A stretch of 64,000 nucleotides of DNA. Source: Xanthostigma xanthostigma. Taxonomy: Eukaryota; Arthropoda; Insecta; Raphidioptera; Raphidiidae. The notes under the pieces were generated by a model. That model was not told the DNA's origin. It made no database searches and saw nothing but the letters and a program-made list of their open reading frames with translations. Shown here one piece after another: positions 41,401 to 54,937 of the stretch. The stretch spans positions 32,086,001-32,150,000 of the forward strand of contig OY754466.1 of the NCBI GenBank assembly GCA_963575645.1, in the 5' to 3' direction. The position numbers were made by a program, and so were the translations under genes. Positions within the stretch are counted from its first letter, which is position 1. Every line of letters begins with the position of its first letter.

Positions 41401-42235
41401 ATAAGGACTCATTTGCACGCAATTGTCGTGAAGCATGTAAAAACTGCTTGTCTGCGTTAAAATAATGGTTAATATGCAGTTTACATTTTCTTATGAGAGA
41501 ATGATCCAAACCTGAATGTTATAGTGTAAATAGACTTACCTTCATGAAATAAAACAATTTTGCCTATAAAGACTCATTTGCTTCTAATTGTCATAAAGCA
41601 TGTAAAAACTGCTTGTCAGCGTTAAAAAAATGGTTAATATGCAGTTTGCATTTTCTTATGAGAGAATGATCCAAACCTGAATGTTATAGTGTAAATAGAC
41701 TTACCTTCATGAAATAAAGCAATTTTGCCTATAAGGACTCATTTGCCCCTAATTGTCATAAAGCATGTAAAAACTGCTTGTATGCGTTTAAATAATGTAT
41801 AATATGCAGTTTGCATTTTCTTATGAGAGAATGATCCAAACCTATATGTTATAGTGAAAATAGACTTACCTTTGTAAAATAAAGCAATTTTGCCTATAAG
41901 GACTCATTATCCCTTAATTGTCATAAAGCATGTAAAAACTGCTTGTATGCGTTAAAATAATGGTTAATATGCACACTGCATTTTCTTATGAGAGAATGAT
42001 CCAAACCTGAATGTTATAGTGTAAATAGACTTACCTTTGTAAAATAAAGCAATTTTGCCTATAAGGACTCATTTGCACGCAATTGTCGTAAAGCATGTAA
42101 AAACTGCTTCTCTGCGTTAAAATAATGGTTAATATGCAGTTTGCATTTTCTTATGAGAGAATGATCCAAACCTGAATGTTATAGTGAAAGTAGACTTACC
42201 TTTGTGAAATAAAACAATTTTGCCTTTAAGGACTT
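37615..42235. repeat. HOR unit H9, 28 monomers, spans the 4.6-kb duplication junction
   Basis: Order: B D E F G, then again F G H I J K L M N O P Q R S, T/W fusion (40,751-40,915), X Y Z c d e f A. C is absent. The F G pair appears twice in a row (38,110 and 38,440), which marks the junction of the tandem duplication. E carries actacttg and gcttataagg. Q has gtatgcg where the other copy has gtctgcg (about 40,297), one of the few differences between duplicate copies. Confidence 0.92.
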
Positions 42236-43060
42236 ATTTGCACCTAATTGTCGTAAACCATGTAAAAACTGCTTGTCTGCGTGAAAATGATAGTCAATAT
42301 TCAGTTTGCATTTTCTTATGAGAGAATGATCCAAACCTGAATGTTATAGTGTAAATAGACTTACCCTCATGAAATAAAGCAATTTTGCCTATAAGGACTC
42401 ATTTGCACCTAATTGTCGTAAAGCATGTAAAAACTGCTTGTCTGCGTTAAAATAATGGTTAATATGCAGTCTGCATTTTCTTATGAGAGAATAATCCAAA
42501 CCTGAATGTTATAGTGTAAATAGACTAACCTTCATGAAATAAAGCAATTTTGCCTATAAGGACCCATTTGCCCCTAATTGTCATAAAGCATGTAAAAACT
42601 ACTTGTATGCGTTAAAATGATAGTAAATATGCAGTTTGCATTTTCTTATGAGAGAATGATCCAAACCTAAATGTTATAGTGTAAATAGACTAACCCTCAT
42701 GAAATAAAGCAATTTTGCTTATAAGGACTCATTTGCACCTAATTGTCGTAAAGCATGTAAAAACTGCTTGTCTGCGTTAAAATAATGGTTAATATGCAGT
42801 TTGCATTTTCTTATGAGAGAATGATCCAAACCTGAATGTTATAGTCTAAATAGACTTACCTTCATGAAATAAAGCAATTTTGCCTATAAGGACTTATTTG
42901 CCCCTAATTGTCATAAAGCATGTAAAAACTGCTTGTATGCGTTAAAATAATGGTTAATATGCAGTTTGCATTTTCTTATGAGAGAATGATACAAACCTGA
43001 ATGTTATAGTGTAAATAGACTTACCCTCATGAAATAAAGCAATTTTGCCTATAAGGACTC
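38440..43060. repeat. 4,621-bp tandem duplication, copy 2
   Basis: Copy 2 begins at the second F monomer (caccca head) and ends at the G before H (43,061), where the surrounding H10 order resumes. I noticed one difference from copy 1 by eye (Q: gtctgcg at about 35,673 against gtatgcg at about 40,297); the copies look more than 99.9% identical, so the event is recent or the region has been misassembled. Confidence 0.95.
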
Positions 43061-46000
43061 ATTATCCCCTAATTGTCATAAAGCATGTAAAAACTGCTTG
43101 TATGCGTTAAAATAATGGTTAATATGCAGATTGCATTTTCTTATGAGAGAATGATTCAAACCTGAATGTTATAGTGTAAATAGACTTACCCTCATGAAAT
43201 AAAGCAATTTTGCCTATAAAGACTCATTTGCACCTAATTGTCGTAAAGCATGTAAAAACTGCTTGTCTGCGTTTAAATAATGGTTAATATGCAGTTTGCA
43301 TTTTCTTATGACAGAAAGATCCAAACCTGAATTATATAGTGTAAATAGACTTACCCTTCATGAAGTAAAGAAATTTTGCCTATAAGGACTCATTTGCCCC
43401 TAATTGTCATAAAGCATGTAAAAACTGCTTGTATGCGTTAAAATAATGGTTAATATGCAGTTTGCATTTTCTTATGAGAGAATGATCCAAACCTGAATGT
43501 TATAGTGAAAATAGACTTACCTTTGTAAAATAAAGCAATTTTGCCTATAAGGACTCATTTGCACGCAATTGTCGTGAAGCATGTAAAAACTGCTTGTCTG
43601 CGTTAAAATAATGGTTAATATGCAGTTTGCATTTTCTTATGAGAGAAATCCAAACCTGAATGTTATAGTGTAAATAGACTAACTTTCATGAAATAAAGCA
43701 ATTTTGCCTATAAGGACCCATTTGCCCCTAATTGTCATAAAGCATGTAAAAACTGCTTGTATGCGTTAAAATAATGGTTAATATGCTGTTTGCATTTTCT
43801 TATGAGAGAATGATCCAAACCTAAATGTTATAGTGAAAATAGACTAATCTTTGTAAAATACCGCAATTTTGCCTATAAGGACTCATTTGCACGCAATTGT
43901 CGTGAAGCATGTAAAAACTGCTTGTCTGCGTTAAAATAATGGTTAATATGCAGTTTACATTTTCTTATGAGAGAACGATCCAAACCTGAATGTTATAGTG
44001 AAAATAGACTAATCTTTGTAAAATACCGCAATTTTGCCTATAAGGACTCATTTGCACGCAATTGTCGTGAAGCATGTAAAAACTGCTTGTCTGCGTTAAA
44101 ATAATGGTTAATATGCAGTTTACATTTTCTTATGAGAGAATGATCCAAACCTGAATGTTATAGTGTAAATAGACTTACCTTCATGAAATAAAACAATTTT
44201 GCCTATAAAGACTCATTTGCTTCTAATTGTCATAAAGCATGTAAAAACTGCTTGTCAGCGTTAAAAAAATGGTTAATATGCAGTTTGCATTTTCTTATGA
44301 GAGAATGATCCAAACCTGAATGTTATAGTGTAAATAGACTTACCTTCATGAAATAAAGCAATTTTGCCTATAAGGACTCATTTGCCCCTAATTGTCATAA
44401 AGCATGTAAAAACTGCTTGTATGCGTTAAAATAATGTATAATATGCAGTTTGCATTTTCTTATGAGAGAATGATCCAAACCTATATGTTATAGTGAAAAT
44501 AGACTTACCTTTGTAAAATAAAGCAATTTTGCCTATAAGGACTCATTATCCCTTAATTGTCATAAAGCATGTAAAAACTGCTTGTATGCGTTAAAATAAT
44601 GGTTAATTTGCACACTGCATTTTCTTATGAGAGAATGATCCAAACCTGAATGTTATAGTGTAAATAGACTTACCTTTGTAAAATAAAGCAATTTTGCCTA
44701 TAAGGACTCATTTGCACGCAATTGTCGTAAAGCATGTAAAAACTGCTTCTCTGCGTTAAAATAATGGTTAATATGCAGTTTGCATTTTCTTATGAGAGAA
44801 TGATCCAAACCTGAATGTTATAGTGAAAGTAGACTTACCTTTGTGAAATAAAACAATTTTGCCTTTAAGGACTTATTTGCACCTAATTGTCGTAAACCAT
44901 GTAAAAACTGCTTGTCTGCGTGAAAATGATAGTCAATATTCAGTTTGCATTTTCTTATGAGAGAATGATCCAAACCTGAATGTTATAGTGTAAATAGACT
45001 TACCCTCATGAAATAAAGCAATTTTGCCTATAAGGACTCATTTGCACCTAATTGTCATAAAGCATGTAAAAACTGCTTGTATGCGTTAAAATAATAGTTA
45101 ATATGCAGTTTGCATTTCCTTGTGAGAGAATGATCCAAACCTGAATGTTATAGTGTAAGTAAACTTACCTTTATGAAATCAAGCAATTTCGCCTATAAGG
45201 ACTCATTTGCACCTAATTGTCGTAAAGCATGTAAAAACTGCTTGTCTGCGTTTAAATAATGGTTAATATGCAGTCTGCATTTTCTTATGAGAGAATAATC
45301 CAAACCTGAATGTTATAGTGTAAATAGACTAACCTTCATGAAATAAAGCAATTTTGCCTATAAGGACCCATTTGCCCCTAATTGTCATAAAGCATGTAAA
45401 AACTGCTTGTATGCGTTAAAATGATAGTAAATATGCAGTTTGCATTTTCTTATGAGAGAATGATCCAAACCTAAATGTTATAGTGTAAATAGACTAACCC
45501 TCATGAAATAAAGCAATTTTGCCTATAAGGACTCATTTGCACCTAATTGTCGTAAAGCATGTAAAAACTGCTTGTCTGCGTTAAAATAATGGTTAATATG
45601 CAGTTTGCATTTTCTTATGAGAGAATGATCCAAACCTGAATGTTATAGTCTAAATAGACTTACCTTCATGAAATAAAGCAATTTTGCCTATAAGGACTTA
45701 TTTCCCCTAATTGTCATAAAGCATGTAAAAACTGCTTGTATGCGTTAAAATAATGGTTAACATGCAGTTTGCATTTTCTTATGAGAGAATGATACAAACC
45801 TGAATGTTATAGTGTAAATAGACTTACCCTCATGAAATAAAGCAATTTTGCCTATAAGGACTCATTATCCCCTAATTGTCATAAAGCATGTAAAAACTGC
45901 TTGTATGCGTTAAAATAATGGTTAATATGCAGTTTGCATTTTTATATGAGAGAATGATCCAAACCTGAATGTTATAGTGTAAATAGACTTACCTTCATGA

Positions 46001-46453
46001 AATAAAGCAATTTTGCCAAAAGGACTCATTTGCACCTAATTGTCATAAAGCATGTAAAATATGCTTGTATGCGTTAAAATGATAGTAAATATGCAGTTTG
46101 CATTTTCTTATGAGAGAATGATCCAAACCTGAATGGTATAGTGAAAATAGACTAACCTTTGTAAAATAAAGCAATTTTGCCTATAAGGACTCATTATCCC
46201 CTAATTGTCATAAAGCATGTAAAAACTGCTTGTATGCGTTAAAATAATGATTAATATGCAGTTTGCATTTTCTTATGTGAGAACGATCCAAACCTGAATG
46301 TTATAGTGAAAATAGACTAACCTTCATGAAATAAAGCAATTTTGCCTATAAGGACCCATTTGCTCCTAATTGTCATAAAACATGTAAAAACTGCTTGTAT
46401 GCGTTAAAATAATTGTTAATATGCAGTTTGCATTTTCTTATGAGAGAACGATC
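39106..46453. repeat. 7.35-kb segmental duplication, copy 2
   Basis: This copy contains the same 44-monomer series as 23,431-30,779. Differences seen: S ttgccctc for ttaccctc, Y aatgctta for aatgatta, e with gtttaaat, E gcttataagg for gcctataagg, D gtttaaat, Q gtatgcg, and the one-base loss in G at about 45,703. Its first part is also copy 2 of the 4,621-bp tandem duplication, so the two events are nested. A shorter third relative, D to N, lies at about 47,678-51,400. Confidence 0.92.
42236..44874. repeat. HOR unit H10, 16 monomers
   Basis: Order: B D E F G H I J K L a c d e f A, identical in order to H7. It shares actacttg in E (about 42,600), gaattatatag in I, the shortened K, and ttaatttgcacac in f (about 44,607). 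Up to 43,060 it is also the end of the second copy of the 4,621-bp tandem duplication (E with gcttataagg). Confidence 0.92.
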
Positions 46454-47347
46454 CAAACCTGAATGTTATAGTGAAAATAGACTAATCTTTGTAAAATACC
46501 GCAATTTTGCCTATAAGGACTCATTTGCACGCAATTGTCGTGAAGCATGTAAAAACTGCTTGTCTGCGTTAAAATAATGGTTAATATGCAGTTTACATTT
46601 TCTTATGAGAGAATGATCCAAACCTGAATGTTATAGTGTAAATAGACTTACCTTCATGAAATAAAACAATTTTGCCTATAAAGACTCATTTGCTTCTAAT
46701 TGTCATAAAGCATGTAAAAACTGCTTGTCAGCGTTAAAAAAATGGTTAATATGCAGTTTGCATTTTCTTATGAGAGAATGATCCAAACCTGAATGTTATA
46801 GTGTAAATAGACTTACCTTCATGAAATAAAGCAATTTTGCCTATAAGGACTCATTTGCCCCTAATTGTCATAAAGCATGTAAAAACTGCTTGTATGCGTT
46901 AAAATAATGTATAATATGCAGTTTGCATTTTCTTATGAGAGAATGATCCAAACCTATATGTTATAGTGAAAATAGACTTACCTTTGTAAAATAAAGCAAT
47001 TTTGCCTATAAGGACTCATTATCCCTTAATTGTCATAAAGCATGTAAAAACTGCTTGTATGCGTTAAAATAATGGTTAATATGCACACTGCATTTTCTTA
47101 TGAGAGAATGATCCAAACCTGAATGTTATAGTGTAAATAGACTTACCTTTGTAAAATAAAGCAATTTTGCCTATAAGGACTCATTTGCACGCAATTGTCG
47201 TAAAGCATGTAAAAACTGCTTCTCTGCGTTAAAATAATGGTTAATATGCAGTTTGCATTTTCTTATGAGAGAATGATCCAAACCTGAATGTTATAGTGAA
47301 AGTAGACTTACCTTTGTGAAATAAAACAATTTTGCCTTTAAGGACTT
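44875..47347. repeat. HOR unit H11, 15 monomers
   Basis: Order: B C D E F G, H/M fusion (45,864-46,027), N/X fusion (46,028-46,192), Y Z c d e f A. The front matches H8 up to about 46,453, including ggttaacatg in G and both fused monomers; after that H11 continues as an ordinary Z while H8 turns into h. D has gtttaaat and G lost one base (atttcccc, about 45,703), both absent from the H8 copy, so they arose after the duplication. Confidence 0.92.
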
Positions 47348-50151
47348 ATTTGCACCTAATTGTCGTAAACCATGTAAAAACCGCTTGTCTGCGTGAAAAT
47401 GATAGTCAATATTCAGTTTGCATTTTCTTATGAGAGAATGATCCAAACCTGAATGTTATAGTGTAAATAGACTTACCCTCATGAAATAAAGCAATTTTGC
47501 CTATAAGGACTCATTTGCACCTAATTGTCATAAAGCATGTAAAAACTGCTTGTATGCGTTAAAATAATAGTTAATATGCAGTTTGCATTTCCTTGTGAGA
47601 GAATGATCCAAACCTGAATGTTATAGTGTAAGTAAACTTAACTTTATGAAATCAAGCAATTTCGCCTATAAGGACTCATTTGCACCTAATTGTCGTAAAG
47701 CATGTAAAAACTGCTTGTCTGCGTTAAAATAATGGTTAATATGCAGTCTGCATTTTCTTATGAGAGAATAATCCAAACCTGAATGTTATAGTGTAAATAG
47801 ACTAACCTTCATGAAATAAAGCAATTTTGCCTATAAGGACCCATTTGCCCCTAATTGTCATAAAGCATGTAAAAACTGCTTGTATGCGTTAAAATGATAG
47901 TAAATATGCAGTTTGCATTTTCTTATGAGAGAATGATCCAAACCTAAATGTTATAGTGTAAATAGACTAACCCTCATGAAATAAAGCAATTTTGCCTATA
48001 AGGACTCATTTGCACCTAATTGTCGTAAAGCATGTAAAAACTGCTTGTCTGCGTTAAAATAATGGTTAATATGCAGTTTGCATTTTCTTATGAGAGAATG
48101 ATCCAAACCTGAATGTTATAGTCTAAATAGACTTACCTTCATGAAATAAAGCAATTTTGCCTATAAGGACTTATTTGCCCCTAATTGTCATAAAGCATGT
48201 AAAAACTGCTTGTATGCGTTAAAATAATGGTTAATATGCAGTTTGCATTTTCTTATGAGAGAATGATACAAACCTGAATGTTATAGTGTAAATAGACTTA
48301 CCCTCATGAAATAAAGCAATTTTGCCTATAAGGACTCATTATCCCCTAATTGTCATAAAGCATGTAAAAACTGCTTGTATGCGTTAAAATAATGGTTAAT
48401 ATGCAGATTGCATTTTCTTATGAGAGAATGATTCAAACCTGAATGTTATAGTGTAAATAGACTTACCCTCATGAAATAAAGCAATTTTGCCTATAAAGAC
48501 TCATTTGCACCTAATTGTCGTAAAGCATGTAAAAACTGCTTGTCTGCGTTTAAATAATGGTTAATATGCAGTTTGCATTTTCTTATGACAGAAAGATCCA
48601 AACCTGAATTATATAGTGTAAATAGACTTACCCTTCATGAAGTAAAGAAATTTTGCCTATAAGGACTCATTTGCCCCTAATTGTCATAAAGCATGTAAAA
48701 ACTGCTTGTATGCGTTAAAATAATGGTTAATATGCAGTTTGCATTTTCTTATGAGAGAATGATCCAAACCTGAATGTTATAGTGAAAATAGACTTACCTT
48801 TGTAAAATAAAGCAATTTTGCCTATAAGGACTCATTTGCACGCAATTGTCGTGAAGCATGTAAAAACTGCTTGTCTGCGTTAAAATAATGGTTAATATGC
48901 AGTTTGCATTTTCTTATGAGAGAAATCCAAACCTGAATGTTATAGTGTAAATAGACTAACTTTCATGAAATAAAGCAATTTTGCCTATAAGGACCCATTT
49001 GCCCCTAATTGTCATAAAGCATGTAAAAACTGCTTGTATGCGTTAAAATAATGGTTAATATGCTGTTTGCATTTTCTTATGAGAGAATGATCCAAACCTA
49101 AATGTTATAGTGAAAATAGACTAATCTTTGTAAAATACCGCAATTTTGCCTATAAGGACTCATTTGCACGCAATTGTCGTGAAGCATGTAAAAACTGCTT
49201 GTCTGCGTTAAAATAATGGTTAATATGCAGTTTACATTTTCTTATGAGAGAACGATCCAAACCTGAATGTTATAGTGAAAATAGACTAATCTTTGTAAAA
49301 TACCGCAATTTTGCCTATAAGGACTCATTTGCACGCAATTGTCGTGAAGCATGTAAAAACTGCTTGTCTGCGTTAAAATAATGGTTAATATGCAGTTTAC
49401 ATTTTCTTATGAGAGAATGATCCAAACCTGAATGTTATAGTGTAAATAGACTTACCTTCATGAAATAAAACAATTTTGCCTATAAAGACTCATTTGCTTC
49501 TAATTGTCATAAAGCATGTAAAAACTGCTTGTCAGCGTTAAAAAAATGGTTAATATGCAGTTTGCATTTTCTTATGAGAGAATGATCCAAACCTGAATGT
49601 TATAGTGTAAATAGACTTACCTTCATGAAATAAAGCAATTTTGCCTATAAGGACTCATTTGCCCCTAATTGTCATAAAGCATGTAAAAACTGCTTGTATG
49701 CGTTAAAATAATGTATAATATGCAGTTTGCATTTTCTTATGAGAGAATGATCCAAACCTATATGTTATAGTGAAAATAGACTTACCTTTGTAAAATAAAG
49801 CAATTTTGCCTATAAGGACTCATTATCCCTTAATTGTCATAAAGCATGTAAAAACTGCTTGTATGCGTTAAAATAATGGTTAATTTGCACACTGCATTTT
49901 CTTATGAGAGAATGATCCAAACCTGAATGTTATAGTGTAAATAGACTTACCTTTGTAAAATAAAGCAATTTTGCCTATAAGGACTCATTTGCACGCAATT
50001 GTCGTAAAGCATGTAAAAACTGCTTCTCTGCGTTAAAATAATGGTTAATATGCAGTTTGCATTTTCTTATGAGAGAATGATCCAAACCTGAATGTTATAG
50101 TGAAAGTAGACTTACCTTTGTGAAATAAAACAATTTTGCTTTTAAGGACTT
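47348..50151. repeat. HOR unit H12, 17 monomers
   Basis: Order: B C D E F G H I J K L a c d e f A. It equals H7/H10 in the later part (I gaattatatag, shortened K, a with cgatcc, f with ttaatttgcacac at about 49,883) but retains C. B has a private aaccgcttg and C a private taactttatg. With the start of H13 it forms a third copy of the segment found at H7/H8 and H10/H11. Confidence 0.92.
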
Positions 50152-53100
50152 ATTTGCACCTAATTGTCGTAAACCATGTAAAAACTGCTTGTCTGCGTGA
50201 AAATGATAGTCAATATTCAGTTTGCATTTTCTTATGAGAGAATGATCCAAACCTGAATGTTATAGTGTAAATAGACTTACCCTCATGAAATAAAGCAATT
50301 TTGCCTATAAGGACTCATTTGCACCTAATTGTCATAAAGCATGTAAAAACTGCTTGTATGCGTTAAAATAATAGTTAATATGCAGTTTGCATTTCCTTGT
50401 GAGAGAATGATCCAAACCTGAATGTTATAGTGTAAGTAAACTTACCTTTATGAAATCAAGCAATTTCGCCTATAAGGACTCATTTGCACCTAATTGTCGT
50501 AAAGCATGTAAAAACTGCTTGTCTGCGTTAAAATAATGGTTAATATGCAGTCTGCATTTTCTTATGAGAGAATAATCCAAACCTGAATGTTATAGTGTAA
50601 ATAGACTAACCTTCATGAAATAAAGCAATTTTGCCTATAAGGACCCATTTGCCCCTAATTGTCATAAAGCATGTAAAAACTGCTTGTATGCGTTAAAATG
50701 ATAGTAAATATGCAGTTTGCATTTTCTTATGAGAGAATGATCCAAACCTAAATGTTATAGTGTAAATAGACTAACCCTCATGAAATAAAGCAATTTTGCC
50801 TATAAGGACTCATTTGCACCTAATTGTCGTAAAGCATGTAAAAACTGCTTGTCTGCGTTAAAATAATGGTTAATATGCAGTTTGCATTTTCTTATGAGAG
50901 AATGATCCAAACCTGAATGTTATAGTCTAAATAGACTTACCTTCATGAAATAAAGCAATTTTGCCTATAAGGACTTATTTGCCCCTAATTGTCATAAAGC
51001 ATGTAAAAACTGCTTGTATGCGTTAAAATAATGGTTAACATGCAGTTTGCATTTTCTTATGAGAGAATGATACAAACCTGAATGTTATAGTGTAAATAGA
51101 CTTACCCTCATGAAATAAAGCAATTTTGCCTATAAGGACTCATTATCCCCTAATTGTCATAAAGCATGTAAAAACTGCTTGTATGCGTTAAAATAATGGT
51201 TAATATGCAGTTTGCATTTTTATATGAGAGAATGATCCAAACCTGAATGTTATAGTGTAAATAGACTTACCTTCATGAAATAAAGCAATTTTGCCAAAAG
51301 GACTCATTTGCACCTAATTGTCATAAAGCATGTAAAATATGCTTGTATGCGTTAAAATGATAGTAAATATGCAGTTTGCATTTTCTTATGAGAGAATGAT
51401 CCAAACCTGAATGTTATAGTGTAAATAGACTTACCCTCATGAAATAAAGCAATTTTGCTTATAAAGACTCATTTGCACCTAATTGTCATAAAGCATGTAA
51501 AAACAGCTTGTGTGCGTTAAAATAATGGTTAATATGCAGTTTGCATTTTCTTATGAGAGAATGATCCAAACCTGAATGTTATAGTGTAAATAGACTTACC
51601 TTCAGGAAATAAAGCAATTTTGCCTATAAGGACTTATTTGCCCCTAATTGTCATAAAGCATGTAAAAACTGCTTGTATGCGTTAAAATAATGGTTAATAA
51701 GCAGTTTGCATTTTCTTATGAGAGAATGATCCAAACCTGAATGTTATAGTGTAAATAGACTTACCTTTGTAAAATAAAGGAATTTTTCCTATACGGACTC
51801 ATTTGCCCGCAATTGTCGTGAAGCATGTAAAAACTGCTTGTCTGCGTGAAAATGATAGTAAATATGCAGTTTGCTTTTTCTTATGAGAGAATGATCCAAA
51901 CCTGAATGTTATAGTGTAAATAGACTTACCCTCATGAAATAAAGCAATTTTGCCTATAAAGACTCATTTGCACCTAATTGTCGTAAAGCATGTAAAAACT
52001 GCTTGTCTGCGTTTAAATAATGGTTAATATGCAGTTGGCATTTTCTTATTAGATAAAGATCCAAACCTGAATGTTATAGTGTAAATAGACTTACCTTTCA
52101 TGAAATAAAGCAATTTTGCCTATAAGGACTCATTTGCCCCTAATTGTCATAAAGCATGTAAAAACTGCTTGTATGCGTTAAAATAATGGTCAATATGCAG
52201 TTTACATTTTCTTATGAGAGAATGATCCAAACCTGAATGTTATAGTGTAAATAGACTTACCCTTCATGAAATAAAGCATATTTGCCTATAAGGACTCATT
52301 TGCCCCTAATTGTCATAAAGCATGTAAAAACTGCTTGTATGCGTTAAAATAATGGTTAATATGCAGTTTGCATTTTCTTATGAGAGAATGTTCCAAACCT
52401 GAATGTTATAGTGAAAATAGACTTACCTTTGTAAAATAAAGCAATTTTGCCTATAAGGACTCATTTGCACGCAATTGTCGTGAAGCATGTAAAAACTGCT
52501 TGTCTGCGTTAAAATAATGGTTAATATGCAGTTTGCATTTTCTTATGAGAGAATGATCCAAACCTGAATGTTATAGTGTAAATAGACTAACCTTCATGAA
52601 ATAAAGCCATTTTGCCTATAAGGACCCATTTGCCCCTAATTGTCATAAAGCATGTAAAAACTGCTTGTATGCGTTAAAATAATGGTTAATATGCAGTTTG
52701 CATTTTCTTATGAGAGAATGATCCAAACCTGAATGTTATAGTGTAAATAGACTTACCCTCATGAAATAAAGCAATATTGCCTATAAGGACTCATTTGCAC
52801 CTACTTGTCGTAAAGCATGTAAAAACTGCTTGTCTGCGTTTAAATAATGGTTAATATGCAGTTTGCATTTTCTTATGAGAGAATGATCCAAACCTAAATG
52901 TTATAGTGTAAATAGACTTACCCTCATGAAATAAAGCAATTTTGCCTATAAGGACTTATTTGCACCTAATTGTCATAAAGCATGTAAAAACTGCATGTAA
53001 GCGTTAAAATGATAGTAAATATGCAGTTTGCATTTTCTTATGAGAGAATGATCCAAACGTAATTGTTATAGTGTAAATAGACTAACCCTCATGAAATAAA

Positions 53101-54937
53101 GCAATTTTGCCTATAAAGACTCATTTACACCTAATTGTCGTAAAGCATGTAAAAACTGCTTGTCTGCGTTAAAATAATTGTTAATATGCAGTTTGCATTT
53201 TCTTATGAGAGAATGATCAAAACCTGAATGCTATAGTGGAAATACACTTACCTTCATAAAATAAAGCAATTTTGCCTATAAGGACTTATTTGCTCCTAAT
53301 TGTCAGAAAGCATGTAAAAACTGCTTGTATGCGTTAAAATAATGGTTAATATGCAGTTTGCATGTTCTTATGAGAGAACGATCCAAACCTGAATGTTATA
53401 GTGAAAATAGACTTACCTTAATGAAATAAAGCAATTTTGCCTATACGGACTCATTTGCCCCTAATTGTCATAAAGCATGTAAAAACTGCTTGTATGCGTT
53501 AAAATAATGGTTAATATGCAGTTTGCATGTTCTTATGAGAGAACGATCCAAACCTGAATGTTATAGTGAAAATAGACTTACCTTCATGAAATAAAGCAAT
53601 TTTGCCTATAAGGACTCATTTGCCCCTAATTGTCATAAAGCATGTAAAAACTGCTTGTATGCGTTAAAATAATGTATAATATGCAGTTTGCATTTTCTTA
53701 TGAGAGAATGATCCAAACCTGAATGTTATAGTGAAAATAGACTAACCTTTGTAAAATAAAGCAATTTTGCCTATAAGGACTCATTATCCCCTAATTGTCA
53801 TAAAGCATGTAAAAACTGCTTGTATGCGTTAAAATAATGGTTAATATGCAGTTTGCATTTTCTTATGTGAGAACGATCCAAACCTGAATGTTATAGTGAA
53901 AATAGACTAACCTTCATGAAATAAAGCAATTTTGCCTATAAGGACCCATTTGCTCCTAATTGTCATAAAACATGTAAAAACTGCTTGTATGCGTTAAAAT
54001 AATTGTTAATATGCAGTTTGCATTTTCTTATGAGAGAACGATCCAAACCTGAATGTTATAGTGAAAATAGACTAACCTTTGTAAAATAACGCAATTTTGC
54101 CTATAAGGACTCATTTGCACGCAATTGTCGTGAAGCATGTAAAAACTGCTTGTCTGCGTTAAAATAATGGTTAATATGCAGTTTACATTTTCTTATGAGA
54201 GAATGATCCAAACCTGAATGTTATAGTGTAAATAGACTTACCTTCATGAAATAAAACAATTTTGCCTATAAAGACTCATTTGCTTCTAATTGTCATAAAG
54301 CATGTAAAAACTGCTTGTCAGCGTTAAAAAAATGGTTAATATGCAGTTTGCATTTTCTTATGAGAGAATGATCCAAACCTGAATGTTATAGTGTAAATAG
54401 ACTTACCTTCATGAAATAAAGCAATTTTGCCTATAAGGACTCATTTGCCCCTAATTGTCATAAAGCATGTAAAAACTGCTTGTATGCGTTAAAATAATGT
54501 ATAATATGCAGTTTGCATTTTCTTATGAGAGAATGATCCAAACCTATATGTTATAGTGAAAATAGACTTACCTTTGTAAAATAAAGCAATTTTGCCTATA
54601 AGGACTCATTATCCCTTAATTGTCATAAAGCATGTAAAAACTGCTTGTATGCGTTAAAATAATGGTTAATATGCACACTGCATTTTCTTATGAGAGAATG
54701 ATCCAAACCTGAATGTTATAGTGTAAATAGACTTACCTTTGTAAAATAAAGCAATTTTGCCTATAAGGACTCATTTGCACGCAATTGTCGTAAAGCATGT
54801 AAAAACTGCTTCTCTGCGTTAAAATAATGGTTAATATGCAGTTTGCATTTTCTTATGAGAGAATGATCCAAACCTGAATGTTATAGTGAAAGTAGACTTA
54901 CCTTTGTGAAATAAAACAATTTTGCCTTTAAGGACTT
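50152..54937. repeat. HOR unit H13, 29 monomers
   Basis: Order: B C D E F G, H/M fusion (51,142-51,305), N, O, P, Q variant, S/Q-like (ttggcatt), R, J-like (gaatgttcc), K-like (gccatttt), L-like, T, g (52,958), h (53,123), an i/W/V mosaic (53,288-53,452), W X Y Z c d e f A. The front shares ggttaacatg with H8 and H11, while the middle from O to Z follows H2/H6. P ends in tatacgg and R has a private gcatatttgcc. Confidence 0.9.
53288..53452. repeat. Three-part mosaic monomer i/W/V
   Basis: The head is i (tgctcct, cagaaagc), the middle is W (gcatgttc, agaacgatcc, gaaaat) and the tail is V (ttaccttaatg, tatacgg). V itself is missing and an ordinary W follows. Two switches in one monomer suggest gene conversion or two successive exchanges rather than one crossover. 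Confidence 0.85.

Noticed and set aside
45700-45710. Missing base in atttcccc as a possible functional change
   Set aside because: It is a single one-base loss in one G monomer, useful as a marker that post-dates the 7.35-kb duplication but with no sign of function.
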